Shown here one piece after another: positions 43,980 to 55,913 of a stretch of 57,336 nucleotides of DNA. The notes beneath the pieces were generated by a model. It made no database searches, had not been told where the DNA came from, and worked only from the letters and a program-made list of their open reading frames with translations. The translations under genes were made by a program, and so were the position numbers. The DNA is taken from NCBI GenBank assembly GCA_010909165.1, contig VJWM01000334.1:1-57336 (forward strand). The letters are read 5' to 3'. The number at the start of each line of letters is the position of its first letter. Position 1 is the first letter of the stretch. This stretch comes from Anthoceros angustus. Lineage: Eukaryota; Streptophyta; Anthocerotopsida; Anthocerotales; Anthocerotaceae.

Positions 43980-44810
43980 CATCGACCATGATCTCTTTAG
44001 GCGCACACTCACACCGGTCATGCCAAGGCTAGCCTAGCTTCAAAAGGTCGAGGCAGGCAAAGCAAGAAGAACAAGCTAGGTTATGGCATGCACGCTTAGG
44101 TCACCCTCACGGCGCAAAGTTGCAAAAACTAGTACTAGTGACACATGATGGTAAAATTGGCGGTTGCCATCCTTACCTCTCTGTGAAGCCTGCTGTCCAA
44201 AGCGTCATCAAGCAGCCTTCAAGAACAAGACTCCTCACGAGCTTCGGTGCTTGAACTTGCAACTTGACATATGGGCCACTCTCGCACCCCTCAATCGGTG
44301 GTGGCGATACTTCCTTACATTCACGACAAGGCGAGATTTGTCATGGCTTACATCTTGAAAGCTAAAAGTGAATGCTTCTCTCTTCAAAGACTACATGAAA
44401 CTTGCGAGAGATGGACGGAAAATCGAAAGTCCTACGTTCGAGACAATGGTGGAGAATTCACATCTAATGAATTCCGACCTCACAGGACGAAGGATAGGCG
44501 GACAACTTACAGTTGTGTATACGCCCCGAATGGCGTTGCCGGCGCTTGAACTTGACCTGCAGGAGATGGTCTCCTCTATGCTTCACCAAGCCTCTTTGCC
44601 ACTATCCTCGGTGAAGCCCTTGACGTATGTATTCGTAACAAGCCTGGCCGTGATTGGACAGACCCCTTTGAAGCTTTCTATGGCGCAAGCTATCCAACAT
44701 CTTCGCACTTTCGGATGCATCGCTTTTGCTTTCATCCCTAAGGCCAAGCGAACCAAGTTAGTTGCTAAGGCCAAGAAGTACCTCATGATAGGATACAAGG
44801 TATAAAAGCT
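43980..44810 (+). pseudogene. Copia integrase, decayed
   Basis: WHARLGHPHGAKLQKL near 44,085-44,130 is the zinc region, CEACCPKRHQAAFKNKTPH follows in the next frame, then SYVRDNGGEFTSNEF carries the second catalytic aspartate and an APNGVAGAE-like block carries the glutamate. LRTFGCIAFAFIPKAKRTKL and KKYLMIGYKV end the domain. Multiple frameshifts. Confidence 0.85.
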
Positions 44811-45299
44811 TATAAGTATGGCGTACCTCGAACAAGGTGGTCTATGCACGTGTGACCTTTGATGAAGGTCGAACTTGGCCAAGTGGGAGCTACTCCCACA
44901 CGGAGGACTTTGATCTTTCCTTGCACCTGTTTCGATGATTACGCTCTTGCGGAGATTGCTCTGCAGAGGGAAGAACAACAAGAAATGATGCTCGAGCAAG
45001 GAGATGAACCAGAAAATTTTCAACATTTGCGGCCTCCTCGATTCAACTGAACCGGTGACCTTTTACGATCCACGGACCCGATCCGACATTGACGAGGATG
45101 AGGTCAAGATGCTCATCTTCTTGGACGATGCGAGGTTGAACACGAGATTCAACCCTTGCGGCTCCACCACAACACGGCGCGTTATCCGCAAGAGATAGCC
45201 GGCATTATCGATCCGGGACTTTAGAAAACCAGCTAATATGCCACTGGATCCTATCGAACCTCAATCCTCGAAGAAGCTCTTAGCCGTCACGATCTTGCA

Positions 45300-46020
45300 G
45301 AGTGGAAAAGGCAATTCAATTAGAATATGATTCGATCAAAATGGAACATGGGAACTAGCTAAGTTACCTCACGGCGTAAGGTGGTGTCTTGCAAGTGGGT
45401 CTTCAAAGCGAAGGTAAAGGCGATGGAAGTTTTGATAGGTACAAAGCACGACTTGTAGCTCGTGGCTTTTGTGCTGGTCTCGATTACTTGAAACATATGC
45501 TCTGTGATGAAGCTGGCCACCTTTCGCACAATCATGCCTGGCAAGACATCAAGACTACGAGTTAGACATGTTTGATGTAAAGACCGCATTTTACATGGCA
45601 AGTTGGACACCGAAATCTACATCGCAGCCCTCGGGATACAGTAAAAGGCAAGGAAGATCATGTCTTGCGCCTAATAAAACCCTCTATGGCACAAGCAATC
45701 AGCATTAGAGTGGAATCTGTCTGGATGAAGAAGCTGCGTGCACTTGGATTCGTGAAATGTGTTTGAGGCCTGTATGTTTACAGATCGTGACGTTGTGTGC
45801 TATCTCGCAGTGTATGTTGATGATTTGATTCTATCCGCAATAGCCCCACATTCATCACCAAAGTTAACAAGCTGCTATCTACCAAGTTTTGAAATGACTA
45901 ACCTTGGAGCACTTGAGCTGCACAGGAATCCTTATTCGAGAGGGATAGAAAAAAGATCTATATCTCTCACTGACCTCGATACATTAGAATGTCTTTGAGC
46001 GACTTGGCTTGAAGGATGCA
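45300..46020 (+). pseudogene. Copia reverse transcriptase, decayed
   Basis: AIQLEYDSIKMEHGN-like sequence, CKWVFKAKVKA-like sequence near 45,392, YELDMFDVKTAF near 45,550, and LAVYVDDLILSA with the catalytic YVDD at 45813-45824 are visible in changing frames, followed by FEMTNLGAL. Confidence 0.85.
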
Positions 46021-46385
46021 AATCCATGGCGACTCACCGCCATCCTGTGAAATTTAGCAAGTCCATGTGTCCGAAACCAAAAGGACATAGAAGACATGAG
46101 GTCGGTCCCTACAGAAGGGAGTTGGCAAACTTATCTATCGCCAACACTACGACTGATGTAGCCTACACCACAAGTGTGCTCTCGCAATACCTCGAGAACC
46201 ACGGTCAAACGCCTGTGTTAAGAGGGTGGTTAGGTATCTGAAGGAACATCCAACATTGGGATTCGATTCGAGACACATACAGCACACCACTTGAGGTTGG
46301 AGTATATCTTGACTCGATTATCTTTGGTGACATAGATACACGGAGGTCGGTGTCTGCGTTGTCATGGTGGCGGAGGGCCCATATG
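46021..46385 (+). pseudogene. Copia RNase H, first part (cut by nested element)
   Basis: YRRELANLSIANTTTDVAYT, TSVLSQYLENHG and DTRRSVSALSWW are RNase H blocks. The sequence stops at CCCATATG, where the nested element has inserted, and resumes at 52,992. Confidence 0.85.
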
Positions 46386-46582
46386 AGTTAGAAATAATAG
46401 CGGACCCGTTGGTTACGTACCAATATGGTTAGTCGACTAGACAGCGGTTAGTATAGGTAGTTAGCTAGGCTAGCGAAGGACACACCCTTACGAGACCACC
46501 TATAAAAGCCCACCTATGAACACACTTGATTCATTGTTAATATAGCATCTTTGCTTAAGGCGCTTCGCATGCAATTCTAACT
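46386..46582 (+). repeat. 5' LTR of the nested copia element
   Basis: It shares GTTAGAAATAATAG, ACCAATATGGTTAGTC, GACCACCTATAAAAGCCCAC and CATTGTTAATATAGCATC with 52790-52986. CTATAAAAG is a good TATA box. Confidence 0.9.
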
Positions 46583-46589
46583 TGGTATC

Positions 46590-48374
46590 GAGCCACGGGC
46601 TCTTACCATGGTCTCTAGATCCAATGGCTAGATTACGAATGTGTCACTATCTAGGTGAGCAATGGACGTGTGAAGCTCGTGCTCGCTCATGGATAGAAGC
46701 ATTAGATTCGTTCTTGATAGCAGTTGGAATGACAAGACCACCATTGGAAATTACGACAATGTCTTTGTAAAGCTTTCATCTAGCTATGTAGTGGCTCACC
46801 CATGTCTTACACTAAATCTAGACTCTCTATTCTTATAGGATTAGATTTAGTGTCCTACAATTTTTCCTTTAGAAGAAATGAAAAAATGAAAAGCATGTTT
46901 CTATTTTTATCATATTTATCTCTTTTTTAAAAGAGGAGATTTGATAAGTGCTCTACATAGGTTTATAAGCATGGCTTTGTGTTTTGAGGGAAGGCATTCA
47001 GCCTTGCTCCTTCATACACATTGCTCTTCTAAGCTTTACTCCTCCTCCAATTCAAGCCTTCTACACACCAACATGGCGAAATCGGTGCAGCGCTCATTCT
47101 CGGCGCTTTGGTGACGATGTGGAGGCGTGCTCAAGCGATCAATTCAACGAAGGAATTCCAGTTCGGATGGCGAATGCACCTCGCTACTATCAATCCTTGG
47201 CGACAACTTCACGGATGCTTTGATCCAAGCTTTGGATAGCATGGTGACTGCGGCTCACAATCGTGGAATTGGGATCAATCAATCGCCAGTCATCACAATC
47301 GCCAACAAAGGAGATTGCGGAAAGATCAGCGTTCGGTTTTCTGCGATTCCCAGCCCAATTCTCACCTTGCAGGACATCCTCAAGGTGCCATAAAGAAGCA
47401 AGCACGTCTCTCGGAAGGATTTGTCCGGCGGCCTCAATTGCTGGAGGGGGAGGCGGCGATTTGATCGTCACGAATTTCCCCATCGCACTGTCGAGGGAGA
47501 GGCGCCCGATTCAATCAGCCGACAGCGCCCCATCGGTCAGTCGAGATTCGAAGGTGGCCCAGTTCCTCAACCACGGATTTCCGGCCGGTCGTGGCGTCGC
47601 GACAGCGGCGACCACAGCGTGCGGTCGCGTCAGCGGCCGCCCGGCAGCGCCCAGCGGTGCCGCCAGCGGCGTTATAACAAGTTGGGCAAGCTCAGGTGGG
47701 CCCTCGCAGTGCCCTTAAATTGGCGCTGCCATGCGATGCCCGACGGGCTGCCACCCGTTGGGTTAACGGGGCGCCCGTTCAGCGAGCGTGTGCGCTCATG
47801 ACAGGCGTGACCCCGTCACCTCAGCGGGCTCATTGTTTTCTTTCGCTCCTGTTAATTGTTTTCGGGCTCTCTTCCATTAGTGGCGATTTTGGTGGCGATC
47901 CTTCTCAACTCCGACGGCTCTTGGCTATGCGAAGTGTGCCTCCTACACACGATTTCAACACTGGGACATCGTCAATACCTGCCGTCATAGCTGTTAAGGA
48001 GGAACCAAGACCGTCCTCTCCTGCTTTCGAGACTTTGGAAGCTGCCTACAAGGAGTTCAAGTACAACGAGGCCCAAGCCGAAGCTACTGCACCAGAGCAA
48101 CGCTCTCTCCATTATCAAAATCTTTGGCAGTCGATCACCCACATCAACACTAATCTTGTGAATGTTCTTTGGATTGACGCATTGAGTCCGCTTTGATAGC
48201 GAGTGCTCGGAAAACAATTTTGGAGCACGGGATCCGGTGATGCGTGTAGGTGGCTGGTGTGAGTGTGTTTGCTTTGAACTCTCTGGAAAATTTTTGCTCA
48301 CACTACACTTGTGTTTTGAGCCTTGTGTCAACAGCTGCTTTCGTTTACACAATTGTGGAGCCAAGGATTTGACC
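46590..48374 (+). other. Long leader of the nested copia element
   Basis: About 1.8 kb precedes gag. It holds a 12-bp inverted repeat, ACACTAAATCTA / TAGATTTAGTGT (46809-46853), an AT-rich tract, and frames of unknown nature, for example FTDALIQALDSMVTAAHNRG near 47,205-47,260 and FETLEAAYKEFKYNEAQAEA near 48,027-48,085. The latter looks like real former coding sequence but is unassigned. Confidence 0.4.
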
Positions 48375-49215
48375 ATGTCGAGGAGCACTCCACCACCGCC
48401 ACCTCCGCCATCTCGGCTCTGTAATTAATGTTATGAGCGTCTCTCGACTTCAAAGAGAGATAGGTTCAGCGGGACCAAATATGAGATTTGGTCTCGGCGG
48501 ATGAAAACGGCTCTCAACACGCGATCTTCTCCCCGGTGGAGGTGTTTCCCAAAGCCTACCGCACCTCGATTCGGCGATTGATGCGTGGCTCAAGTTGGAT
48601 CGTCAAGCCATGCAAATGCTGGTTTCGGCCTTGCGAAACCATCACCGGCAGTGCGTCTACTTCAGGCTTGAAGCGGATCAATGACATCTATCGATCAGCG
48701 AATGTGATGACCTTGGTCACCGTCAGGCAAGAGTTTTACACTCTTCGGATGCAACAAGGTGATAGTATTGCCCATCACGTGAGCGATTCGGTACCTTGGG
48801 CACAATTGCTGCACTCGGGACTACAATGTCGAATTTGATCTTTGCATCGACACGGCTAGCCTTCCGGCTAGTTATCGATCGTTCGTCTCTTCCCAAAACC
48901 GATCGGTCCGGACTTCAGCAGCGGGCGGTGGTGGACAATCCACCTAAGCGTATAAGCTTCTTTGGCGCACTCCTTGAGGAGGCATCCCGCTTCAACTCGG
49001 CACATCTAAACATGGTGGAGGCGGTGATGTTTGTGACTCGAGGGGCGGTCACAAAATCAACAACGAAGAGAATAACCCGGAGAAACAACAACTCCGGCCC
49101 ATCAAAGGCTGCTCCTTCGCCCTCCTCCAAGCACACCAAAGCGTCAAGGGGCGTGCAATTGGTGTCGATCACCCGGCTTTGGGAGCGCTTGAGTGCAAGA
49201 AGCGGCCGGTGAGAA
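48375..49215 (+). pseudogene. Copia Gag, frameshifted
   Basis: It starts MSRSTPPPPPPPSRL. In other frames it reads KRDRFSGTKYEIWSRRMKTA, RQEFYTLRMQQGDSIAHHV and TASLPASYRSFVSSQNRS, then EENNPEKQQLRP. These are Gag blocks in correct order. No zinc knuckle is readable. Confidence 0.8.
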
Positions 49216-49739
49216 GCGTGAGATCAAGGCGCTAATCTTATCGTCTCCAAGGCCAAGAACCGGTCAAGTCGAGATTGCTTTAAGTGTGCTTGGTAGCAGT
49301 TCGGGACCTCACAGTTCTTTGGACTCATGACCCGCCCATATCTGCAGCTCAAGCACATGTTTACTTCTACGACAATGACACTCCACGTTTTGTCTTTGTT
49401 GGCGATGACTCCGGCCTTGCTATTCTTTGGAGTTGGTTCCTGACATTCTGCTTTGGAGGATGGTTCCTCCTTGTGCTAAATATAGTGCTCCACGTCCATG
49501 GATGGCTAGAATTTGATTTCCGTTCGCCAACACGCTAGATGGAGCTTTTGGTGGAGTTTGGACGTGAGGATTGTTTTCTCTATCGTTCCTCTCGGTAAGG
49601 CAAGTTAGCGGAGGCAGCCCAGCGATGATCTCTACATCTTCAGCACACTGTGTACACTACACTTCTGCGGTGGTAGCATCTTCTAAGGTTGTCTCACCAC
49701 AGGCTCCCTCCATCAGGAATGCCCTACTTTGGCACTTGT

Positions 49740-50760
49740 CGACTTGGGCACCTCAATCACCAAGCTCCTTGCCATGACTCAGCGGGACTTGTATCGAGAT
49801 AAGTTGCCCTCCTTGGCCAAGACACCACCTCTTTGTAGGCGTGTGTGCTGCATGGAGCTCTCCCTACTCTGGTCTTCACCTCATAGGGCTTCTCAGCCTT
49901 TGGAGTTAGTTCACGTAGACTTGTGTGGACCTCTCCCTGTTACTTCTTTAGGCAGAGCACGCCATTTTATGACGATATTGGATGATTATTCCTGCTACTC
50001 TTTTGCGTACCCGCTTCGTCTCAAGAGTGACTCCTTTGCCGTGTTCTCACCTTTTGTTTCTATGGCGAGTTACTGCGGATGCAAGCTACGGTGCATCGAG
50101 ATCCGACAATGCGGAGAACTCAGCAACCATCGATTCAAAGACTCTGAGGCGTGGGATCTTGAGACAATTCTTTTCCCTACGCCGAATGGCGTTCTTTAGA
50201 AGGCCAATGGCGATCTCATGGCCATGGCGCGAGCTATGTTAGCCCAGTCTCGCTTGCCTAAGTCTTTTTGGGCTGAGGCAGTCTCTACGGCAGCATACAT
50301 CAAGAACAGGTTGCTGACCAAGTCCGTTGTTGGCCGTACTCCTTTCGAGTGCTGGCATGGGTACAAGCCGTTGATCACCCATTTGCGCGTCTTTGGCTCT
50401 CCTGCTTATGCCTATGTCCCCTCCCAGCTCCGTGATAAGCTTTCTTCCCGAGCACGGAAGCTGGTGTTTGTGGGTTATGGTGAGGATCGCAAGGCGTACA
50501 AGTTGATTGACGTGGCTACTCGGACTCCTGTTTATGCTCGGACTGTCACTTTCGACGAGGCTAGCATTCTCTCCTCTGGTCCGCTTTTGGATGAGGATGA
50601 TGATGCAGCTTCTATCCCCAATAGTCCCCGCTCTACTGACGGCGATTCTGTTCACTTTGATTTAAGCCCTTCGTCTTTTCCTGCTGGTCTTCTGTCCACC
50701 CATGGCTCCTTTACCTCAAGCGATTCGGTTCTTCCGGTTCACCTTTCGAGAGGAATATGA
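49740..50760 (+). pseudogene. Copia integrase of the nested element
   Basis: The first acid is in ELVHVDLCGPLPVTSLGRAR (49,890-49,960), followed by HFMTILDDYSCYSFAYPLR. The second block is damaged (IEIRQCGELS for RSDNAGEFS). The third lies in a PNGV block near 50,190, where a stop replaces the glutamate context. From 50,218 a 180-codon frame continues FWAEAVSTAAYIKNRL, CWHGYKPLITHLRVFGSPAY and KLVFVGYGEDRKAYKLID. Confidence 0.88.
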
Positions 50761-50999
50761 TCGGCCCATGGATGATGCACAAGGCGATTGCCTCTGGATT
50801 TGGGGACATACATCTTTGGAGAGGCTCAGACATTCCTTTACCGCCTCCATCACCCCGAGACAAGTCGTTGTTCACAGCGTAGGTACCCTACGTCGAGACT
50901 AAGACACCTGGAATGAGAAGCCATTTGACTTGGAGTTCAATCAAGCTGGTTATCTTGATCTTGATCCTAGCCTATTCTCTTGCTATGAGTTACATTGTT

Positions 51000-51800
51000 T
51001 TGAGGAGGAGATCCTCTCACACTTCAAGAAGCATATGCTAGACCTGAGGCTAACAAGTGGAAACTGGCTGTTGACGATGAGTATAACTCTTTAGTCAAGA
51101 ATAACACTTGGGCGTTAGTGGATCTACCCCCAGGAAGGACTACTGTCAAGTGCAAGTGGGTACTCAAAACAAAGTTTCAAGAGGTTGAGCCCCGCATACG
51201 TTATAAAGCGAGGCTAGTGGCCAAGGGCTATAGTCAGAAAGAGGGAGTCGACTATCAAGGCGATCAAGTCTACTCACACCGTCAAAGCGACTTCGATAAG
51301 GATGCTCCTTGCTTTATGTCTTGAACTTAACTTGGACATCTATCGGAGCGTTATCGACTTTCCTCTATGGTCACTTGGAAGAAGAGATCTACATGGATCA
51401 ACGAGGATTATGAGGATAAGAGATTCGCACAAGTGTGTAAACTCCTTCGTTCTATTTATGGGCTCAAACAAAGTCCTCGTGTGGTACAAGAGAATTGACT
51501 CTTATCTTAAGAAGATTGGCTTCGTGCAAAGCAGATACTAACTATGTGCTACAAAGGACAGCTCACTTGTTTTGATAGCGTTATCGTGGATGACTTAGTT
51601 ATCCCCAGTAACAATGTGGAGTTGGTTAACGGATCAAGTGATCTCGACAAGGAGTTTGAAATGAAAGATCGGGTCAAGTTAAATACATTCTTGGAATGCA
51701 CGTACACAAAGACACGTCCACTGGAGCAATCTACCTTCATCAAGGTCGATATGTAGCCGGGATGCTCAAGAGGTTCAACTTGGAGAATGCACGGCGGCTA
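51000..51800 (+). pseudogene. Copia reverse transcriptase of the nested element
   Basis: ALVDLPPGRTTVKCKWVLKT, RYKARLVAKGYSQKEGVDYQ and LKKIGFVQS are clear. The catalytic YVDD appears as VIVDD (near 51,583-51,597) in SVIVDDLVIPSN. EFEMKDRVKLNTFLE follows. Several frameshifts and the altered active site indicate inactivity. Confidence 0.87.
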
Positions 51801-52550
51801 CCACTCCAGTCTTTGTTGGTGTTAAGCTCTCCTCATCTTCTTGTCCGATCGGAAGGAAAAATGGAGAGTGTACCTTATCGTATGGCGGTTGGCACTCTCA
51901 TGTTTCTTAACAACTGGACAAGACCGGACATATCTAATCATGTGTCTGTTGCCCAATTCTCACGAGAACCCGGAAGGGATCAGGGTAGCACTTAAAGAAT
52001 TATCACGGTACCTCAAGGGTACTTCTAACTATGGTCTCTGCTACAAGCCTAGTGGCAAAAGGAGTCTACAATTGACTTGCTATGTCGATGCAGATTGGGC
52101 TTCCGATGCAGACACCCGAAAGAGTCTATCGGCTTATTGCTTCCTCGGGCTCCTTTGTTGTAAATTGGTCTTGTAGGAAACAAGCCTCAATATCTTTATC
52201 TTCCACGAGTCGAGTACAAAGCTCTCACGAAGCCACTAAGGAGGCAGTGGGAAAGGAAGTTATCGAAGACTTGGGTATGCAACAAGCGGGACCTCGCTTG
52301 TGATAATATATCGCCATATACGGTTTCTAACCCTGTGTTTCACGCCCGCACTAAGCACATTGACATTCAACATCATTATGTTAGAGATGCTCGAGAGGGC
52401 TTAGTGAAGATACGGTATGTATCAACAGATGATGTCTGGCCGATGTTACGGCAAGTCTCAAGTTTAAACACTTTTTTCCACGGAGAAGGGCTCGGACTTG
52501 TAGATTGTAGTAGCTATGTGACGCTAGACAAATCACTCATTTGGTGAGGC
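51800..52550 (+). pseudogene. Copia RNase H of the nested element
   Basis: SRYLKGTSNYGLCYKPSGKR, CYVDADWASDADTRKSLSAY, KQASISLSS and FHARTKHIDIQHHYVRDARE occur in shifting frames. DADWA holds a catalytic aspartate. Confidence 0.87.
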
Positions 52551-52789
52551 TTTCCATGTTTGTTCCATCATCTACGAAGATAACTTAAGTTGAAGACTTG
52601 CTTCTGCTCTGGTCATGACTGGTGCTCTACTGCGTGAGTTGCTGTCGACGACAGACTCAGCGTCAGCAGGTGCGACTAGAAGATGTGACAGCCGAGCCGA
52701 AGATGGTAGCCTTCAGTGGCAGTTTCTTTTAGTAGTGATCTCCTTTTCTTAGTTCGGAGCTCTCAGAACGGCAACGTGTCTGAGAGGGA

Positions 52790-52986
52790 GAGTTAGAAAT
52801 AATAGCAGACCACGTTGGTTCTGTACCAATATGGTTAGTCAGCTAGACCTAGGCGTTAGTATAGGTAGTTAGCTAGGCTAGCGAAAGGACACACCCTTAC
52901 GAGACCACCTATAAAAGCCCACCTATGAACACACTTGATTCATTGTTAATATAGCATCTTTGCTTGGGCTTCCATGCAATTCTAGC
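52790..52986 (+). repeat. 3' LTR of the nested copia element
   Basis: It is preceded by the purine-rich CTGAGAGGGAGAG polypurine tract and followed by ATATG. Confidence 0.88.
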
Positions 52987-52991
52987 ATATG

Positions 52992-53330
52992 CTGGTCAAG
53001 CAGAAGCGACCAGCAGTTGCAACTTCCGTATGAAAGCTGAATATCGGTCCTCACATCTGCTGCTAAAGAAATAGCTTGGTGCAAGCTAATGTTTAAGGCT
53101 GGATTGCCCTCCTACTTCACCACTATTAGAACCCAAACAACCAAGGATCCATGAACTTTGGCCAAGAACCACATTTTTCACTCCCTTTCAAGCACGTGGA
53201 AGTGGAATACCACTTCATTAGGGATCTTATCAAATCGGGTCGATTACAGAGTATATACCAGCAGAGACAATCAGATTTGTTCACAAAAGCCACGAGTAGG
53301 GGCCTTTACTTGAGCACATGAAAAGTTTGG
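52992..53330 (+). pseudogene. Outer copia RNase H, second part
   Basis: Shifting frames give KRQPAVATSSYES, AAKEIAWCKLM, NHIFHSLSST and YIPAETIRFVHK, ending in LLEHMKSLGMA. This completes the RNase H interrupted at 46,385. Confidence 0.85.
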
Positions 53331-54574
53331 GCATGGCGCCGAGGCTACCAGGAGGCCAAGCAAAACCAATCCTAACCTAGCCTATGAGCTAAAGCCGCAA
53401 TTTAATCATTCTTGGCCATCATCATATCATCATAGCTTGGGGAGGCGTAAAGGGACCTCCTACTCACGTTAGTAGAGTCTTAAGTCTTCTCCCAAGATGC
53501 ATGTCCGATGAAGTAGAGAGAATGTCTCACCACTGAGCGAGGGGTTTCTTTTCTTTCTCCTCGTAGGAGATCCTCTCCTTGGTGCCTGGCTCTCCTCCTC
53601 GTCTAGCGTTCCTCGGATCACAGTGAGGGGCGAGTGGGGCTGATTAGGAAAAGGTGGTGAATTCATGGCAGCGGACTGCGGGGTTTAGGAAAAATTGGCA
53701 AACTAAATGTGGCGAGAAGGATTACGCCCAAGCAGGAAGAGTAATACTTACTATAGAAGCTTATGATGTGGTCATCTAAAGCACAGGCCGATTCTGGACA
53801 CGGACTCTCACCATCTTGAGCTGTGACCAGCACACCAAATAAAGCACTGAGGCAGCACAACCCCGAGGTAACAATTTTCGTCTCCGACGACTCGTTCTTA
53901 AAGGCTCGGGAACTTGGGTCTGCGAGGAGGATGTGGCTCGCCGGATGAATACTTGAACTCACCCTTCTACTTTTGCACTGCGTCAAGCAAGCTCGAAAAT
54001 AATTGGCTTCTGGCTGGCGGGGTGCGAGGCGGCGGTGGGCTCCATCTCGCGGTCTTCTGCGGGGCTCTTGCTCCACTTGCTGCGGCTACTGCCCGCGCCG
54101 CTCCTCAAGCACCGGCGTTGTTGTTCCTTCCTTTCGGCACCCTAAGGCGGCAGTTCGCAGAAGACCCATTTGTGGGCTGCCGCTGAGTGGTTACTCCCTT
54201 TGCCTCGGCTCGGGAGATGGGCGGTCATTCTAACTTCTGACGCCAAACCTACCTAGAGCATCCCTCACAGTGAACCACGGCGCTTGGCGGTGAGGACAAG
54301 TCACGGACTCGGAAGATGAGACATCTTGCCTAGGAGCTTGGGATCTCGCTCTAGAAGGCATGAAAGAATGAACCCAGGAGCATTAAAGGCAAGCTAATAT
54401 GCTTATGGCACACATGTAAGGCCGCCTTCACCTGGTTTGTTCCATTCATTTCGGTTGAAATTTGCTGAGGTACATCAAATCTTGTACACACACACGCCTC
54501 AGCTCACACTTCTGATCACACGGTGCTTTCGCGGAGAAAAGGCTGTACACTATGCAATAATCAACAAGTGGGAG
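53331..54574 (+). other. 3' non-coding part of the outer copia element
   Basis: About 1.2 kb lies between Pol and the right LTR. Frames here (for example 53,663-54,186) have no recognisable domain. It ends in AAGTGGGAG, the polypurine tract. Confidence 0.5.
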
Positions 54575-54820
54575 TATTGAAGATAGAGTGTTGAGTTGTA
54601 CTTATAGTTATTATATCTAGCTATCTAGTGTATGTGTGTATATAGCTTTAATTTGTTAGCTTACCCTTTCATTAGGGTTACGTCCTAGGCCAAGGTCATG
54701 TCTCTTGGCTACTAGAATAAGTCTAGTTGCTACAATCAATTTACTAATGCTTTCTTGTATTTCTACAATAATGTAATTGATAAATACTCAATTGGTTTGC
54801 ACCATTTCCATATTTCGTAA
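54575..54820 (+). repeat. 3' LTR of the outer copia element
   Basis: It is 246 bp, followed by the TTCAC duplication at 54821-54825. Confidence 0.93.
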
Positions 54821-54822
54821 TT

Positions 54823-55560
54823 CACGTTACTGCGGAAGGTTACGACTGCCTTCTGACCTCGTTCCAGCAGCCTCCGAGGATGGCTTCCGCCCGGTAGTCA
54901 CCCCAAGCGCCTCCTAATCTCCTTGGTGCACACGTTACTGCGAGAGTAAACCCGTGACTGCAACCTGACCTCGTTCCAGTGACCTCGAGGATGGCTTCCT
55001 TGACGTCACCCCAGCGCCTCCCTAATCCCCTCGGGCGCTTCACGTTACTGAGTGGCCGCCTGCAACCCCCGGCCTCGTTCAATGACCTCGGGGATGGCTT
55101 CCGTGGAGTCACCCCAAGCGCCTCCTAATCCCCTCAGCTGCTTCACGTTACTGCGAATGGCTTTCGGCACTGCAACCCCGACCTCCGTTCCGGCCTCAGG
55201 GGATGGCTTCCGCCCCAAGCGCCTCCCTAATCTCCCGGTGCACTTCCGTTAGCGGAGAAGTGGCTTGACAACCTGACCTCCGTTCCAGTGACCTCGGGGA
55301 TGGCTTCCGCCCAGTCACCCCAAGCGCCTCCCTAATCCCCTCGGGCGCTTCACGTTACTGAGTGGCCACCGCACTGCAACCCCGGCCTCGTTCAATGACC
55401 TCGGGGATGGCTTCCGCCAGGTCACCCCAAGCGCCTCCTAATCCCCTCCAGGGCTTCACGTTACTGGAGAAGCTTGGCCCAGCACCGCAACCCCTGACCT
55501 CCGTTCGGTAGCCTCCAAGGTTAGTCTAGCACGAAATCACCCCGAACACCTCCACAGGCT
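54823..55560. repeat. Seven-unit tandem array of ~105 bp
   Basis: Units start with CACGTTACTG (one degenerate) at 54823, 54931, 55041, 55144, 55241, 55351 and 55457. Each includes ACCTCGTTCCAGTGACCTC, GGATGGCTTCCGCC, CACCCCAAGCGCCTCC and TAATCCCCTCGGGCGCTT. Unit lengths of 97-110 bp differ through small indels. No coding function is apparent. Confidence 0.9.
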
Positions 55561-55911
55561 GGTCCGAGGCCAGTGCACCCATCAAGCGTGTTGGCGGGCT
55601 CGTCGCGAGCTCTAAACACATCCCTCTACCACCAATTAGTCACCTTGCGGTGGCGCGAACTCACCCGCTCCTCGAGCCGCGGGCGAAACACGGAGGCGCA
55701 AAGATGGTGCACGGGATGAATGCACTTGGTCTAGGCGCCGAGGCCTCCTTATACTCCCCTCACCTAGTCTAACCCCATGTATGTGTACCCTAACCACAGG
55801 TCGTAGTAGCCAAGGCAGTAGCTCATCATTCGCCGGACTTCTTCCACCAGTTGTTTCCCCACCAAGCAGCAGATCTGTTCCAGACTATGCTATCCGGACT
55901 AAGACGCCCGA
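55561..55911. other. Spacer between two tandem arrays
   Basis: No gene, RNA or repeat boundary was recognised. Confidence 0.4.
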
Positions 55912-55913
55912 CC

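Larger units (their letters stand above)
46381..52991 (+). mobile_element. Ty1/copia element nested in RNase H of the outer copia element, flanked by ATATG
   Basis: Similar LTRs lie at about 46386-46582 and 52790-52986. The outer element's reading continues on the far side, and ATATG occurs at 46381-46385 and 52987-52991, consistent with a 5-bp target duplication. The primer site TGGTATCGAGCC starts at about 46583. The exact LTR ends are blurred because the expected leading TG and trailing CA are altered. The internal order is long leader, gag, integrase, reverse transcriptase and RNase H, all on the plus strand. Confidence 0.88.
41262..54820 (+). mobile_element. Ty1/copia element with TSD TTCAC, interrupted by a second copia element
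   Basis: LTRs lie at 41262-41511 (250 bp) and 54575-54820 (246 bp), flanked by perfect TTCAC duplications (41257-41261 and 54821-54825). The LTRs start TATTGAAG and end TTCGTAA, not TG...CA. A primer site TGGTATCGAGCAA starts at 41512 and a purine-rich AAGTGGGAG precedes the right LTR. Internally: gag, duplicated protease segment, integrase, reverse transcriptase, then RNase H cut at 46,385 and resumed at 52,992. Without the nested element it is about 6.95 kb. Confidence 0.92.
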
